Positions 8,289 to 16,864 are shown, counted from the first letter of the stretch. The stretch: 64,000 bases of DNA from Gemmataceae bacterium (GCA_009697105.1 SIAQ01000003.1:1-64000), one strand, 5' to 3'. The notes: generated from the letters alone by a model not told the origin. Made by a program: numbers and translations.

Positions 8289-8337
8289 GCCGGACGCGCA
8301 AGCAACGGTGAAACGCCCCGTCGCTTGCGCGTCCGGC
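8289..8337. repeat. Intergenic palindrome, family B (20-bp arms)
   Basis: Arms 8289-8308 and 8318-8337 are inverted copies with one mismatch and a 9-nt loop, in the gap between the antitoxin remnant and the convergent DHH gene. The gccggacgcgcaagc core is shared with 10364-10420, 32091-32137 and, more loosely, 21765-21826 and 61099-61159. Confidence 0.85.
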
Positions 8338-8347
8338 TAACGATTCC

Positions 8348-9439
8348 TCACCCCAAGTTCCGCAGCATTTCGCCGCGCGGGACCAGGCGTCGGCCTCGGG
8401 GTTCTTCGATGTGCAGCGCTTTGAGCAAGCGTTTGCGAAACTCGCTTTGCACTTGCTCGATCGCGCTTGGCGACACGCTCGGCAGCGGGATGAAACCGCC
8501 GGCGCGGCGATCATGTCCGCCTGCTCGGCCACCCATTTTTTGCACGACTTGGCGGAGAATCTCGCCCGAATGGGCTCGGGCAACATTCGTGCGCATCGAC
8601 AGGAACAGCTTGCTATCGTTCACGCCGGCACAAATCGCCCACTGGATCGATTCGTGCCGAATGAGAAAATCGACACACTGTGAGCACAATTCGGGGTTCG
8701 GCAGATCGTTGACCCAGCTAATCAAGAGATTATCGTAGATGAAGGAGCTTTGCAGAGCCTGGAGCAGCGTCTCGTAAAAGGCTTCGGGAAGCGGAGCGTT
8801 CTTGATCTTGGCAATGCTGTCACGATCGATCAGCGGATAGAGCAGTTGAAGGGCCGACTCGTCGAGTGGACTGGCCTCACGTGGGTAGCCGTTCAGTTCG
8901 GTCTCGATGCCGTAGTAAAGACTGGTCGCCACATGTTCTGGGATGGGGACTTCCTGCTCGACGAGATATTCCGTTATTAGCGAACAGGTCGCTCCGACGC
9001 CTCGGCGAATATCCAGAAACGGGATGCCGGCTATTTCGCCAGGCGTTTGATGGTGATCGATGACGGCGAAGATCGTCGCCTCGCCGTTGAACGAATGCCG
9101 GCCTGTCTTCGGCTGGCTGTCGAGCATAAGGACGGCTTCTTCGTCGCACCAGGCGATTTGCTCGATCGGCGTCAGATCGATGTCCAACGTCTCGACCATG
9201 ACGCGATTTTCCGCTCGGCAAATCGGGCCGTCTTGCGTGATACGGGTCGGGATGCCGACGCACACCTCAATGAGGTGAGCCAGCCCGACCATGCTACCGA
9301 TGCTGTCCGGGTCCGGGTGGACATGGGAAACGAGCACGGCGCTTTCGTAATCCGCAAGACCGGCGAGAAGCCGATCCGACCGGCGATGATAGGCACGAGT
9401 TTGCGCCCGACCACCGGCTGCAACAGTTTCGCGAGGCAT
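8348..9439 (-). CDS. DHH/DHHA1 phosphoesterase (NrnA-like)
   Basis: 363 residues. Motifs of the DHH superfamily are intact: HVHPDPDSIGS at 39-49 (metal-binding Asp residues), MLDSQP near 105-110, the DHH triad at 128-130, and the DHHA1 signature GGRAGGHDRRAGG near 305. NrnA-type enzymes degrade nanoRNA or short oligonucleotides, or dephosphorylate pAp; related GdpP-type proteins cleave cyclic di-AMP but carry extra membrane and PAS domains absent here. It is therefore likely cytoplasmic. The gene is convergent with the antitoxin remnant and stands alone. Confidence 0.85.
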   Translation of the reverse strand: MPRETVAAGGRAQTRAYHRRSDRLLAGLADYESAVLVSHVHPDPDSIGSMVGLAHLIEVCVGIPTRITQDGPICRAENRVMVETLDIDLTPIEQIAWCDEEAVLMLDSQPKTGRHSFNGEATIFAVIDHHQTPGEIAGIPFLDIRRGVGATCSLITEYLVEQEVPIPEHVATSLYYGIETELNGYPREASPLDESALQLLYPLIDRDSIAKIKNAPLPEAFYETLLQALQSSFIYDNLLISWVNDLPNPELCSQCVDFLIRHESIQWAICAGVNDSKLFLSMRTNVARAHSGEILRQVVQKMGGRAGGHDRRAGGFIPLPSVSPSAIEQVQSEFRKRLLKALHIEEPRGRRLVPRGEMLRNLG

Positions 9440-9636
9440 ATTCTTGGCCCAATAACGCCAGCCTTCTCAGCCATCATTCTACTCGGCATGTATACAAAAG
9501 TACATGCGTCTTTAGAAATTGGCTGAATCAAATCCACCCCTTCATGGGTCCGCCAGCGTTGTCCTTACCTTCATGCCTCATGTCCATGGCATTTTCGTAT
9601 TGTAGCAAAAATTAGGCGAGTCAGGGATTTTTCCGA

Positions 9637-10074
9637 TTATCCAACCGATTCCACTTCCATTTGTGCCAATCGTTCCCACAGTTCCGCAGATACCGGCATC
9701 ACGGACAATCGCGAAATCCGTAGCAGCTCCCAGTCCGCGAATACCGGGTCAGTTTTGATCCGCGCCAAGGTAATTGGCTGGTCCCAACGCCGCACAACCT
9801 TCACCTGCACGACGACCGATTTCGGGTCATCGCAATTAGGATCCGACTGTGGACCCGCTACGACCAGCATTTCTCCGATAATCGCTTTTTCCGATCCCGT
9901 GTGGTAATATAGCACCCGATCGCCGACCGTGACGGCCCGAAGGTGCTGGCGGGCGAGAGCGTTGTTCACGCCGTCCCACCACGTGGTGTCATCGCGTTCG
10001 AGATCGGCGAAACTGTAGCAGGACGGCTCCTGCTTGAACAGCCAACCGTTCGCAGATCTTTTTCGTTTCGCCAT
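9637..10074 (-). CDS. EVE domain protein
   Basis: A 145-residue single-domain protein. The EVE (PUA-like) family signature is clear: WLFKQEPSCYSFADLERD at the start, then TTWWDGVNNALARQHLR, VGDRVLYYHTG and a central RRWDQPITLARIK. EVE domains bind modified bases in DNA or RNA, and stand-alone bacterial forms are close to eukaryotic Thy28/THYN1. I start at ATG 10074, which opens with MAKRKRS right before the conserved domain; the longer frame to 10140 adds a non-conserved leader. It is divergent from the type VI secretion genes with a 500-bp gap. Confidence 0.9.
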   Translation of the reverse strand: MAKRKRSANGWLFKQEPSCYSFADLERDDTTWWDGVNNALARQHLRAVTVGDRVLYYHTGSEKAIIGEMLVVAGPQSDPNCDDPKSVVVQVKVVRRWDQPITLARIKTDPVFADWELLRISRLSVMPVSAELWERLAQMEVESVG

Positions 10075-10363
10075 CAGCTGGATACCTGTCTTTTTGTATG
10101 CATTGCGAATCCAACGCGGAACAAATGCCAATGCTAACAAGCGTGGTTCCGGTTCGCAAGAGCGGCGTGTTCCCTGAAGGCGATTATTACTCGCGCGGAC
10201 AAAGGAGACTTACATTTGCGTAATGACGGCAACGTGGTGAAAGCCTGCGTTGTTTGACGGCAGCGCCAGGCACCAATGCCGCCGGCCGATTGTTGATTTA
10301 CGGAAGCGCGGACGTATTGGTTCCGAGCGGTGAATGCTGATGCAATCCACAAAAGTCGCATTA

Positions 10364-10420
10364 CGAGCCGGACGCGTAAGCGACGGACTGGAGAAATCCG
10401 TCGCTTACGCGTCCGGCTCG
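10364..10420. repeat. Intergenic palindrome, family B (24-bp perfect arms)
   Basis: Arms 10364-10387 and 10397-10420 are perfect inverted copies around a 9-nt loop, with a cgagccggacgcgtaagcga core. It lies in a divergent gap, about 150 bp before tssK, so it cannot be a terminator for either flanking gene. Confidence 0.9.
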
Positions 10421-10458
10421 TCCTTTTGTCGTCGGCGTCATTATCGTTCGCCGAACCT

Positions 10459-10492
10459 GGACTTTGAAACAAGCAAACTTGGAACTTCTGAC
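10459..10492 (+). repeat. Direct repeat copy 1, upstream of tssK
   Basis: A segment of the type ttgaaac-x-agcaaacttggaacttctga occurs here and, in slightly longer form, at 13021-13060 upstream of tssM. Both copies are on the same strand and in the leader of a secretion gene. Confidence 0.6.
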
Positions 10493-10573
10493 TGTACTTT
10501 CGGCGTGGTCGGCGTAAACTTTTCTATATTACGAACGGAAAACTTCCTTATATTTGGCGGAACACGTCATTCC

Positions 10574-12064
10574 ATGACTGTGCGTTCGGTTTCATCGGTA
10601 CTTTGGCAAGACGGTATGTTCATGTGGCCACACCACATGCAGCAGGAGGACCGTTGCCATGCCGAGCGCCTGCGCCTGAGTCATCGTTGGAACACCCACC
10701 ACAATTGGGGCCTTCGTGAACTGGAATGGGACGCCGACGCTTTCCAAAGCGGTCGGCTCGAAATCGTGCGTCTGCAAGCGCGGATGCGCGACGGTACCGT
10801 TGTCGACGTGCCAGCCGAGAGGCGCCTGCCAACGCTCGACTTGAAAGAGTTGATGATCGGCAAGGACCAGATTCGGCTCTACTTGGCCATCGCCATGGTG
10901 AACGCGACAGGCCCCAACGTGTTAGCCGGACGCGCATGCGACGGTGAGACGACCGACTCGAGCGAAGGAGCCGAGCCGATCACGACGCGCTATCGAGCCG
11001 AGGAGTTTGAGGTCGCCGATGAGAACGATGGCGCCGATCCGAAAACCTTGGCGTTTCGGACGCTGAACCTCAAGCTGCTCGTGGATGTTCAAGAACACAC
11101 CGGCTATGAGGTGCTGGAAATCGCCCAGTTCAAGAAAGCAAGCAGCGACGACGATTCGCCGCGATTCGACGAATTCTACATCCCTCCGGTCCTCGCTTGT
11201 GATGCCTGGAAGCCTCTCGCAGAACAGATTTTGCAGATGCTCTATCATCACCTGAGCAGCAGGATGGACAAGCTCGCGGCCAAGGCCCTGACGCGCGGCA
11301 TCACGTTCGAGACGCAGAACCCCGGCGACAATAAGCTCCTGGGTCGATTGGCGGTGTTGAACGAGTCGACGGCCGTCCTGAACACGCTGGCCTTTGCCAA
11401 GGGCGTTCATCCGTTCACGGCATATCTGGAGCTTTGTCGGCTGGTCGGGCAGTTGTCGATCTTCCGCGATAACTATCGCGTCCCCAAGCTGCCTCGCTAC
11501 GATCATGACGATTTGGGCACATGCTTCTTCCGTGTGCGTTGCTTCCTGGAAGAGGACAACGACACCGTCGCCTATGAGGAGCGCGACTTCATCGGCCAAG
11601 GCCTGCGCATGCAGGTAGCGATGGAACCCGTCTGGCTTGCGCCGGCCTGGCAACTCTTCGTCGGCGTGCGAAGCCCTCTGGCGGCGGCGCGCGTCATCGA
11701 TCTGTTGACCACGCCCGGCGAACTCGACATGAAGATTGGCAGCGGCAATCGCGTCGATCAGATGTTCATGCGCGGCATCGAAGGTCTGGAGTTCACGCAT
11801 GCGCCGCTGCCGCCGCGGGTTCTGCCGATGATGTCCGATTTGACCTACTTTCAGGTCAGCCGTGATTCACAGCAGGCCGAATGGGCCAGCGTGCAAGAGT
11901 CGCTGGTCCTGGCAATCCGCGTCAATGATACACGACTCGCCATCGGCCCCAGCAGGAACCTCGATGGCGAGTGTACCTTGTCCCTCAAGGCCAACGAAGG
12001 GCACGCCGCCACGACCATGCAGTTTTCGCTGTTCGTGGTTCCGGGCGAGGCGACGGCAAGCTGA
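10574..12064 (+). CDS. tssK: Type VI secretion baseplate protein TssK
   Basis: 496 residues. The N-terminus carries the TssK hallmark VLWQDGMFMWPHHMQQEDR (residues 8-26), and the conserved pattern continues through LREL, DLGTCFF and PLAAARVIDLL to the C-terminal domain, which in characterised systems contacts the membrane complex. TssK links the baseplate wedge (TssEFG) to the TssJLM membrane complex. The length is somewhat above the usual 440-450. ATG 10574 is the start that puts the hallmark near the N-terminus; the frame to 10334 reads through the palindrome. It is followed by tssL after 124 bp containing an inverted repeat. Confidence 0.9.
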   Translation: MTVRSVSSVLWQDGMFMWPHHMQQEDRCHAERLRLSHRWNTHHNWGLRELEWDADAFQSGRLEIVRLQARMRDGTVVDVPAERRLPTLDLKELMIGKDQIRLYLAIAMVNATGPNVLAGRACDGETTDSSEGAEPITTRYRAEEFEVADENDGADPKTLAFRTLNLKLLVDVQEHTGYEVLEIAQFKKASSDDDSPRFDEFYIPPVLACDAWKPLAEQILQMLYHHLSSRMDKLAAKALTRGITFETQNPGDNKLLGRLAVLNESTAVLNTLAFAKGVHPFTAYLELCRLVGQLSIFRDNYRVPKLPRYDHDDLGTCFFRVRCFLEEDNDTVAYEERDFIGQGLRMQVAMEPVWLAPAWQLFVGVRSPLAAARVIDLLTTPGELDMKIGSGNRVDQMFMRGIEGLEFTHAPLPPRVLPMMSDLTYFQVSRDSQQAEWASVQESLVLAIRVNDTRLAIGPSRNLDGECTLSLKANEGHAATTMQFSLFVVPGEATAS

Positions 12065-12067
12065 AGA

Positions 12068-12168
12068 GTCCCTGGTCCTTAGTTCGTGGAAAGAAGTCAT
12101 CGCGCATCGGCATTGTGATTCTTGATCCCTGACCTCTATCTATGGACCACGGACTAAGGACCAAGGAC
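12068..12168. repeat. Imperfect inverted repeat between tssK and tssL
   Basis: The segment 12068-12089 (core ggtccttagttcgtgg) and 12147-12168 (core ccacggactaaggacc) are inverted copies with a 57-nt spacer. It is of a different type from the GC-rich palindromes. Confidence 0.7.
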
Positions 12169-12188
12169 GGCGAAGCAGAGTTGTAACC

Positions 12189-12926
12189 ATGCGCAAAGAA
12201 ATCGCCGATTTCGTTTTTCCCGTAATTCGGGCGGCCGTCGAGTATAAGGAAGGGCTGCGCTCCAACGAAAGCGTTTGGCGCTCGCGCTTTGGCGAATGCC
12301 AAAAGAAGTTGCTTGCACTGCTCTTGGCTCCCGTTCCCGATTCGCTGCGGCCTGATGTCCTGGGCGACCCACGTTTGGTCGACGCCAGCGGCGGAACCAC
12401 CCAAACCGGCTTTCTCGGCATCCGCTATGCCCTGGCCTGTTGGCTTGATGATATCTTCATTCTTGATTCCATCTGGAATGAACAGTGGAACGCGTTCAAG
12501 ATGGAGTACACGCTTTACAAACTGAACAAACGCAACACTGAATTCTGGGAGCAGGCCATGCGTTCGCAGACGCGGCCGACGCGCGATGCGCTCGAAGTGT
12601 ATTATCTTTGTGTCATGCTCGGATTTCGCGGCAAGATGAGCGAAAAGCCGGTTGAACTCAATGCCTGGCGTGACGCCATCCAAACGCAGATCACCGAACC
12701 GGAAGCACGCATTTATGTCCCGCCGCAAGGATTGGTGGTCCCGCCGACGGTCGATAAGACATTGGCAGGTTCACAGAAATTACAGACTTGGCTGAAGCGA
12801 TTCACGATTGCCGGTGCCCTCACCCTCGCCGTCGTGGCGGCGCTTGCGGTATTCACCATCGCCCCGTGGGTGAGCCAAAAATCTCGCGATGGATCGGAAA
12901 CGCGCAAGCAATCGAAGTCGGATTAG
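12189..12926 (+). CDS. tssL: Type VI secretion inner-membrane protein TssL (DotU/IcmH)
   Basis: 245 residues. The cytoplasmic DotU domain shows RYALACWLDDIFI at 79-91 and YYLCVMLGFRGKM at 138-150, matching the conserved RYAL-x-DE and YLCL-x-GF-x-G patterns. A single C-terminal membrane helix lies at about 205-226 with a short tail and no peptidoglycan-binding extension. In known systems TssL pairs with TssM in the inner membrane and recruits TssK. Here it lies between tssK and tssM on the same strand, as expected. Confidence 0.9.
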   Translation: MRKEIADFVFPVIRAAVEYKEGLRSNESVWRSRFGECQKKLLALLLAPVPDSLRPDVLGDPRLVDASGGTTQTGFLGIRYALACWLDDIFILDSIWNEQWNAFKMEYTLYKLNKRNTEFWEQAMRSQTRPTRDALEVYYLCVMLGFRGKMSEKPVELNAWRDAIQTQITEPEARIYVPPQGLVVPPTVDKTLAGSQKLQTWLKRFTIAGALTLAVVAALAVFTIAPWVSQKSRDGSETRKQSKSD

Positions 12927-13020
12927 CCGACGATACAAGTCGGCAAGTTGCTGGTTGCAAGTTGATCCATGTGAAGTCATGAATTACCTGCTTGGCAATT
13001 AGTAATCGTTGCCGCCTGGC

Positions 13021-13060
13021 GACCTTGAAACCTGAAACATGCAAACTTGGGACTTCTGAA
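13021..13060 (+). repeat. Direct repeat copy 2, upstream of tssM
   Basis: Matches the element at 10459-10492 through ttgaaac, gcaaactt and gacttctga, with a short insertion. It ends about 25 nt before the tssM start and therefore overlaps its leader. Confidence 0.6.
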
Positions 13061-13085
13061 CAGGTCGATCCTCGGAGTTCGCGAT

Positions 13086-14735
13086 ATGCAACAATTCTTT
13101 GGTGCGTTCTGGGGACGGATTGCCAACGCCGTCAAGAACGTAACCACCCTCGTTGTTCGCGACACGACTGGCAAGGTCGTCGGCGGCGCGATGAGCCGGA
13201 TCAACAAGGTGATCTGGGCCATTGTGACATGGCTGATTCTGCTGACTCTCTTCGTCGCCTTTGAATACGCGCTTTATTACTTCAACGACGCCATCAATCT
13301 GGGCCGCTGGCTGCCGGCGTTCACGCCGCGGCTGAAACCTTTTTACGCGCCGTTGCTCGGTCTGATCGTCATTCTCGTTGGCGTGGTCCTCTATTTCTTT
13401 TTCGCGACCTGGGAAGGCGAACAAGACGAATCGCCATTCCCCGACATCGACGCAGCTTGGGAAACGGCGATGGAGGCCGTCGCCAAGGCGGGTATCGTGC
13501 CGCATCAGGTGTCGCTATTTCTCGTGCTCGGTCGGCCCGAATCGGCTGAGACTAACATGTTCGACGGCGCTGGCGTCAAATGGGTCGTCAAGCACTCGCC
13601 GCCGGATGCCAACGCCCCGATTCATGTCTACGCGGAAAAGGAAAGCTCGCCGAAGTCGGCGCATCCCGGCGCGATCTACGTCACATGCCGGGGCGCATCG
13701 GTGTTGGGCAAGCTGGCGGGTATCTTGGCCCGCGACGAGACCGTGCTGCCCGCCGCCATCGCCGCCGATGACGGTCTGGAACACGCCGACGCCACCGTCG
13801 GCGCATTCGACCGCGACGCACTTAAAGCCCGCGAAGTCGTGGCGGCGTCACTGGGACGCGAAGCCACCGTGCTCGAAAAACGCAAAGCCTACCGCGCCGA
13901 TCGAGGCAAACCGCTCGCCAACGATTTGCTGGCCGACAACGACGAAGTTACCCGCCTCAAAGCGAGGCTCGCGCATCTCTGCCGTTTGATCACGCGGGAA
14001 CGCCAATCCGAATGCGCCGCCAATGGCATCCTCCTGCTCATCCCCCTGGCCGGCACGGATACCTCCGGCGAGGCCCTGTTGACCGCCCAGGCCTGTCTCG
14101 AAGACCTGACGACGGCTCGAACCGAAATGAAGATCGACTGCCCCGTCGTCAGTCTACTGGTTGACCTGGAAGACCTGCCCGGCTTCAAGGAATTTCTCAG
14201 TCTGCAGCGCCTGAAGGAATTGTCCAGCCGTCGCGGTGGCAGCTTCCCGATGGCGACCCGCATGACCGCGGACGAGATTCGGCGACACCTTCGCACTTCG
14301 CTGTCGTGGATCTGCACGACCTACATGCAGGACAGCGTCTATTCGGTTTTTCAGACCGAGACCGAAGCGAACAAGGAAGTCTCGCCGCTCTTTTTGCGAA
14401 ACTCGCGCCTGACGCTGCTGTTGACGGAACTGAACGAACGAGCCGACGCAGTGTGCGACATCGTCACGTCCGCCATGATGCCCGAGAGAGAGTCGATGTT
14501 CCGGTATTCAGGATTCTACATCGCTGCGACCGGCGCCGTCGGCGTGCAAGGCTTCATCGCCGGCGTATTTCAAAAATTGGTCAAGGAACAGGCAAGCGTA
14601 ACCTGGACACAGTCCGCGCTGGATGCCGATGCCGAGGCATATCAATTGGCCGGTTCCTATGCGACGGCAACGTATCTTCTACTTCTGTTCATCGTCGTGA
14701 TGATTGCGGGAGCAGGGTATTACGTTTTCCGTTGA
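13086..14735 (+). CDS. tssM: Short TssM/IcmF-like protein lacking the periplasmic half
   Basis: 549 residues from ATG 13086 (GGAG upstream; the TTG at 13047 is not needed). Two membrane helices at about 41-66 and 85-107 are followed by a cytoplasmic domain of about 415 residues, then a last helix at about 525-548 and the stop. The cytoplasmic part follows the IcmF layout: SLFLVLGRPESAETN at 143-157 sits where other TssM proteins have a Walker A loop but lacks GKT, and NGILLLIPLAG and SLLVDLEDLPGFKEF match later conserved strands. Typical TssM proteins are about 1,100 residues or more and continue into a large periplasmic region after the third helix. Here that region is absent, so this is either a minimal variant or a related protein. 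Assignment rests on order and layout. Confidence 0.7.
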   Translation: MQQFFGAFWGRIANAVKNVTTLVVRDTTGKVVGGAMSRINKVIWAIVTWLILLTLFVAFEYALYYFNDAINLGRWLPAFTPRLKPFYAPLLGLIVILVGVVLYFFFATWEGEQDESPFPDIDAAWETAMEAVAKAGIVPHQVSLFLVLGRPESAETNMFDGAGVKWVVKHSPPDANAPIHVYAEKESSPKSAHPGAIYVTCRGASVLGKLAGILARDETVLPAAIAADDGLEHADATVGAFDRDALKAREVVAASLGREATVLEKRKAYRADRGKPLANDLLADNDEVTRLKARLAHLCRLITRERQSECAANGILLLIPLAGTDTSGEALLTAQACLEDLTTARTEMKIDCPVVSLLVDLEDLPGFKEFLSLQRLKELSSRRGGSFPMATRMTADEIRRHLRTSLSWICTTYMQDSVYSVFQTETEANKEVSPLFLRNSRLTLLLTELNERADAVCDIVTSAMMPERESMFRYSGFYIAATGAVGVQGFIAGVFQKLVKEQASVTWTQSALDADAEAYQLAGSYATATYLLLLFIVVMIAGAGYYVFR

Positions 14736-14746
14736 CCATCAATTTC

Positions 14747-14779
14747 GTTTAGCCTCGCTGCGCCAGCGGAGCATGACGC
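14747..14779. repeat. Half element, family F
   Basis: tttagcctcgctgcgccagcgg-type sequence resembles one arm of 46046-46111 but has no complete inverted partner. It lies directly after the tssM stop. Confidence 0.5.
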
Positions 14780-14843
14780 GTCAACTCGCTTCGTGTTTTC
14801 TTAGAAATCCTTGGTCAAAGTTACAGATTTGGCGTGTTCTTAT

Positions 14844-14904
14844 CAGAGCCGCGCACCGAGTAGGCGGCTTTTTTTTGGACTGTTTATTTCGTGCGCGGTT
14901 CTGA
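14844..14904. repeat. Intergenic palindrome, family G, enclosing a terminator
   Basis: cagagccgcgcac (14844-14856) and gtgcgcggttctg (14892-14904) are inverted copies with one mismatch, framing an AT-richer centre. The right arm supplies the last codons of the minus-strand hydrolase. The gcgcacgaaataa word is shared with 56899-56968. Confidence 0.75.
14847..14876 (+). terminator. Rho-independent terminator of the tss trio
   Basis: agccgc (14847-14852) pairs with gcggct (14864-14869), and eight T residues (14869-14876) follow. It lies 112 nt after the tssM stop. This is the only classical intrinsic terminator that I recognise clearly in the window. Confidence 0.7.
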
Positions 14905-15756
14905 CTCGACGGTAGCGGCTTCGTTACGAATTCGCCGCGCCCGCGCGGGATCGAACAGTGGGAAAATGTACTCGCGCAAATAGTTCGGGGCATAGGTGCC
15001 GAAGTGCCCGCCGTTGTGTCCCAAGGCGCGGTCTTTGGGCGTCCAGGGATGCTGGCTGAGTTTGTGCTGCGATTCGGGGTCGGCAGCGAAAAAGCGGTCG
15101 CCGAACCCGACACGGCCGGCACTTTTCGTCCGCAGCCGGTCGGACGTACCGATGAGCCGAGTCGCCAGGCCGAGATAGATATAGTCATGTGGGCTGTAGT
15201 GAACATGCACTCCGTGTGCGACTCGCCGAAGGGCTTCGCGCAGGTCGTATTTGTAGGACAATGACGGTGAGAGCAGGATCAGGTCGTCGATCGTTTCCGG
15301 CGGAAGCGTCTCGACTGCGGTCAACACCACAAGAGAGCCGGCGCTATGCCCGGCGAGGAAAGTGGGCCGATCGGGATTGGCGACGCGATGGGCGAGAACG
15401 ATCTCCGCCAAGCGTCGGCCTTGCATGCGGGCGTAGGCGTAATCAGTTTGATCTGCGTAGATGCGATTGTTGCCATGCGACCACTGAAAGGTAACGACAT
15501 CGATCGGATAGCCATCGCGATCGAGGACGTTGTGAAGCGTTTTCGAGGTGAACTGAAAACCGCCGGCGCCGTCGGCGACAAAGACGGTCGCGGGCTTGGC
15601 CTCGAATCGCATCGGCTTGGAGTCGATGACCTGCGGAAACGCTGCGGCGCAGCCCGTTAGCATCGGCGCGATGAAGAGGGCGGCCAACAAGCCATGCCAA
15701 CCAATCTGGCGGATGTGTCGGAAAATAGCAGATGCCTCCGTGAATCCGATTGACAC
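14884..15756 (-). CDS. Secreted or lipid-anchored alpha/beta hydrolase
   Basis: About 290 residues. The catalytic region shows FLAGHSAGSLVVL (nucleophile elbow GHSAG), and an earlier VVTFQWSHGNNR and a late HNGGHFGTYAP supply the expected serine-hydrolase layout. Near the N-terminus LLAALFIAPMLTGC looks like a lipobox. The start is uncertain: the open frame to 15849 reads through the palindrome at 15784-15847 and is unlikely, so I use GTG 15756, which has no strong ribosome-binding site. The C-terminal residues and stop come from the family G palindrome. Substrate unknown. Confidence 0.7.
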   Translation of the reverse strand: MSIGFTEASAIFRHIRQIGWHGLLAALFIAPMLTGCAAAFPQVIDSKPMRFEAKPATVFVADGAGGFQFTSKTLHNVLDRDGYPIDVVTFQWSHGNNRIYADQTDYAYARMQGRRLAEIVLAHRVANPDRPTFLAGHSAGSLVVLTAVETLPPETIDDLILLSPSLSYKYDLREALRRVAHGVHVHYSPHDYIYLGLATRLIGTSDRLRTKSAGRVGFGDRFFAADPESQHKLSQHPWTPKDRALGHNGGHFGTYAPNYLREYIFPLFDPARARRIRNEAATVESEPRTK

Positions 15757-15783
15757 TAGGTAAGTTGTAGCAGTTGCATTATT

Positions 15784-15847
15784 GATTTCTGCTTGCGGCT
15801 TAGCGTTCGAACAATACCCTGCGAACGCTAAACCGCAAGCGGAAATC
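15784..15847. repeat. Intergenic palindrome, family A (26-bp arms)
   Basis: Arms 15784-15809 and 15822-15847 are inverted copies with two mismatches and a 12-nt loop, with the cttgcggcttagcg core. It lies in a divergent gap, between two gene starts. Confidence 0.9.
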
Positions 15848-15964
15848 AAGAATGGCTACTCGTCTCATTCCGGCAAAATTGCAGATGCGATTGACGGGCA
15901 GGTTGGCGAACGGTTACACTATGCCCTTAGGATTACTGCGCATCGCATCGCAAAGGACCGCGTC

Positions 15965-16858
15965 ATGTTCCGCAAACTGCTTCTCGCGATTCTTCTCGTC
16001 GCGCCGCTAGGCCTTTTCCCACTCCTTCGGCACAAGGAAGAGTCGGTTGACCCGCCCTATGTCCCGCCCGTAGTCGATCCGCTGACGCAAGACAAGCGAA
16101 ATATCTTAGCCTGTTTCGCCATTTCCCCCAGTCAGTCATTTCCCATGACTTTGCCGTGGAAGCCTCTTTTCGTTATCGGCGAGGAACGCTCTAAAATGTT
16201 AGAGGAATTGGCCAGGAATAAGCCAGTTGAATTCCTTCAAGCTAGCCTAGATAAATACGACCGAGACGTGAAGGGCTACCGATTGCTGTTTTTGAAGCAG
16301 GAGCGGGTCAATGATAAGCTGCGTAATCCCGAGGAAATCGTGATTCATTTCCGCGAGGAGCCGTTCAGCGTGCATTTCAAATGGCTAAAAGGAGTGGAAC
16401 TCGCAACCGCCACACTCTATGTGAAAGGCGAGAATAATGACAAACTCATCGTACGATCCTTCATTGGATTCCAAATGACCTTCGACGTGAATTCGCCTAG
16501 TGCCAAGGCCACGAGTCGATTTCCGATTACGCAATTCGGCTTCCGCCACGCCGCGAAAAACACGCTCAATAGTATCCGTGACGCCCAGAAACGGGACAAG
16601 CTGCACTTGAAATACGAAGGCATCCAGCGGCTGAAACAAGTTGATCGGCTCTGCTACGTCCTCGTCCGCGACCCCTACGATCCACCCGAAGACGATGGCA
16701 TTGCCAAGATGACGATTTACATCGATATGGAAACGCTGCTTCACGTCGGCTACGAGTTGCGCGACGCGAAAGGCGAAACGATCGCTGACTACTACTTCCG
16801 CGACATCGAACTAAACCCGACATTTAACGCGAAGCAATTTACCAACAAGGGATTGTAA
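15965..16858 (+). CDS. DUF1571 family exported protein
   Basis: 297 residues with an N-terminal hydrophobic segment (RKLLLAILLVAPLGLFPLL) that is a signal peptide or anchor. The body has the DUF1571 features: a repeated Leu-Asp-x-Tyr opening (QASLDKYDRDVKGYRLLFLKQE, trimmed here to its key residues L-K-Y-Y), an outer-membrane-lipoprotein-carrier-like beta pattern, and ending DIELNPTFNAKQFTNKG. The family is common in planctomycetes and has no established function; the fold may bind a lipophilic ligand. ATG 15965 is chosen because the signal starts there. Confidence 0.75.
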   Translation: MFRKLLLAILLVAPLGLFPLLRHKEESVDPPYVPPVVDPLTQDKRNILACFAISPSQSFPMTLPWKPLFVIGEERSKMLEELARNKPVEFLQASLDKYDRDVKGYRLLFLKQERVNDKLRNPEEIVIHFREEPFSVHFKWLKGVELATATLYVKGENNDKLIVRSFIGFQMTFDVNSPSAKATSRFPITQFGFRHAAKNTLNSIRDAQKRDKLHLKYEGIQRLKQVDRLCYVLVRDPYDPPEDDGIAKMTIYIDMETLLHVGYELRDAKGETIADYYFRDIELNPTFNAKQFTNKGL

Positions 16859-16864
16859 AGAATC

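Larger units (their letters stand above)
10075..10573. other. Divergent gap between EVE gene and tssK
   Basis: No convincing gene in 499 bp. It holds the family B palindrome at 10364-10420 and a segment at 10459-10492 that is repeated before tssM. The promoter of the tssK cluster should lie between about 10430 and 10560, but I see no strong -35/-10 pair. Confidence 0.6.

Noticed and set aside
10334-10573. 80-codon N-terminal extension of TssK
   Set aside because: It reads through the palindrome and precedes the conserved TssK start.
10574-14735. Contractile injection system other than type VI
   Set aside because: TssK, TssL and IcmF-like TssM are specific to type VI systems; no phage-tail or eCIS genes seen.
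15757-15849. 31-residue N-terminal extension of the hydrolase at 14884
   Set aside because: Encoded by the palindrome at 15784-15847, shared in reverse with the next gene's frame.
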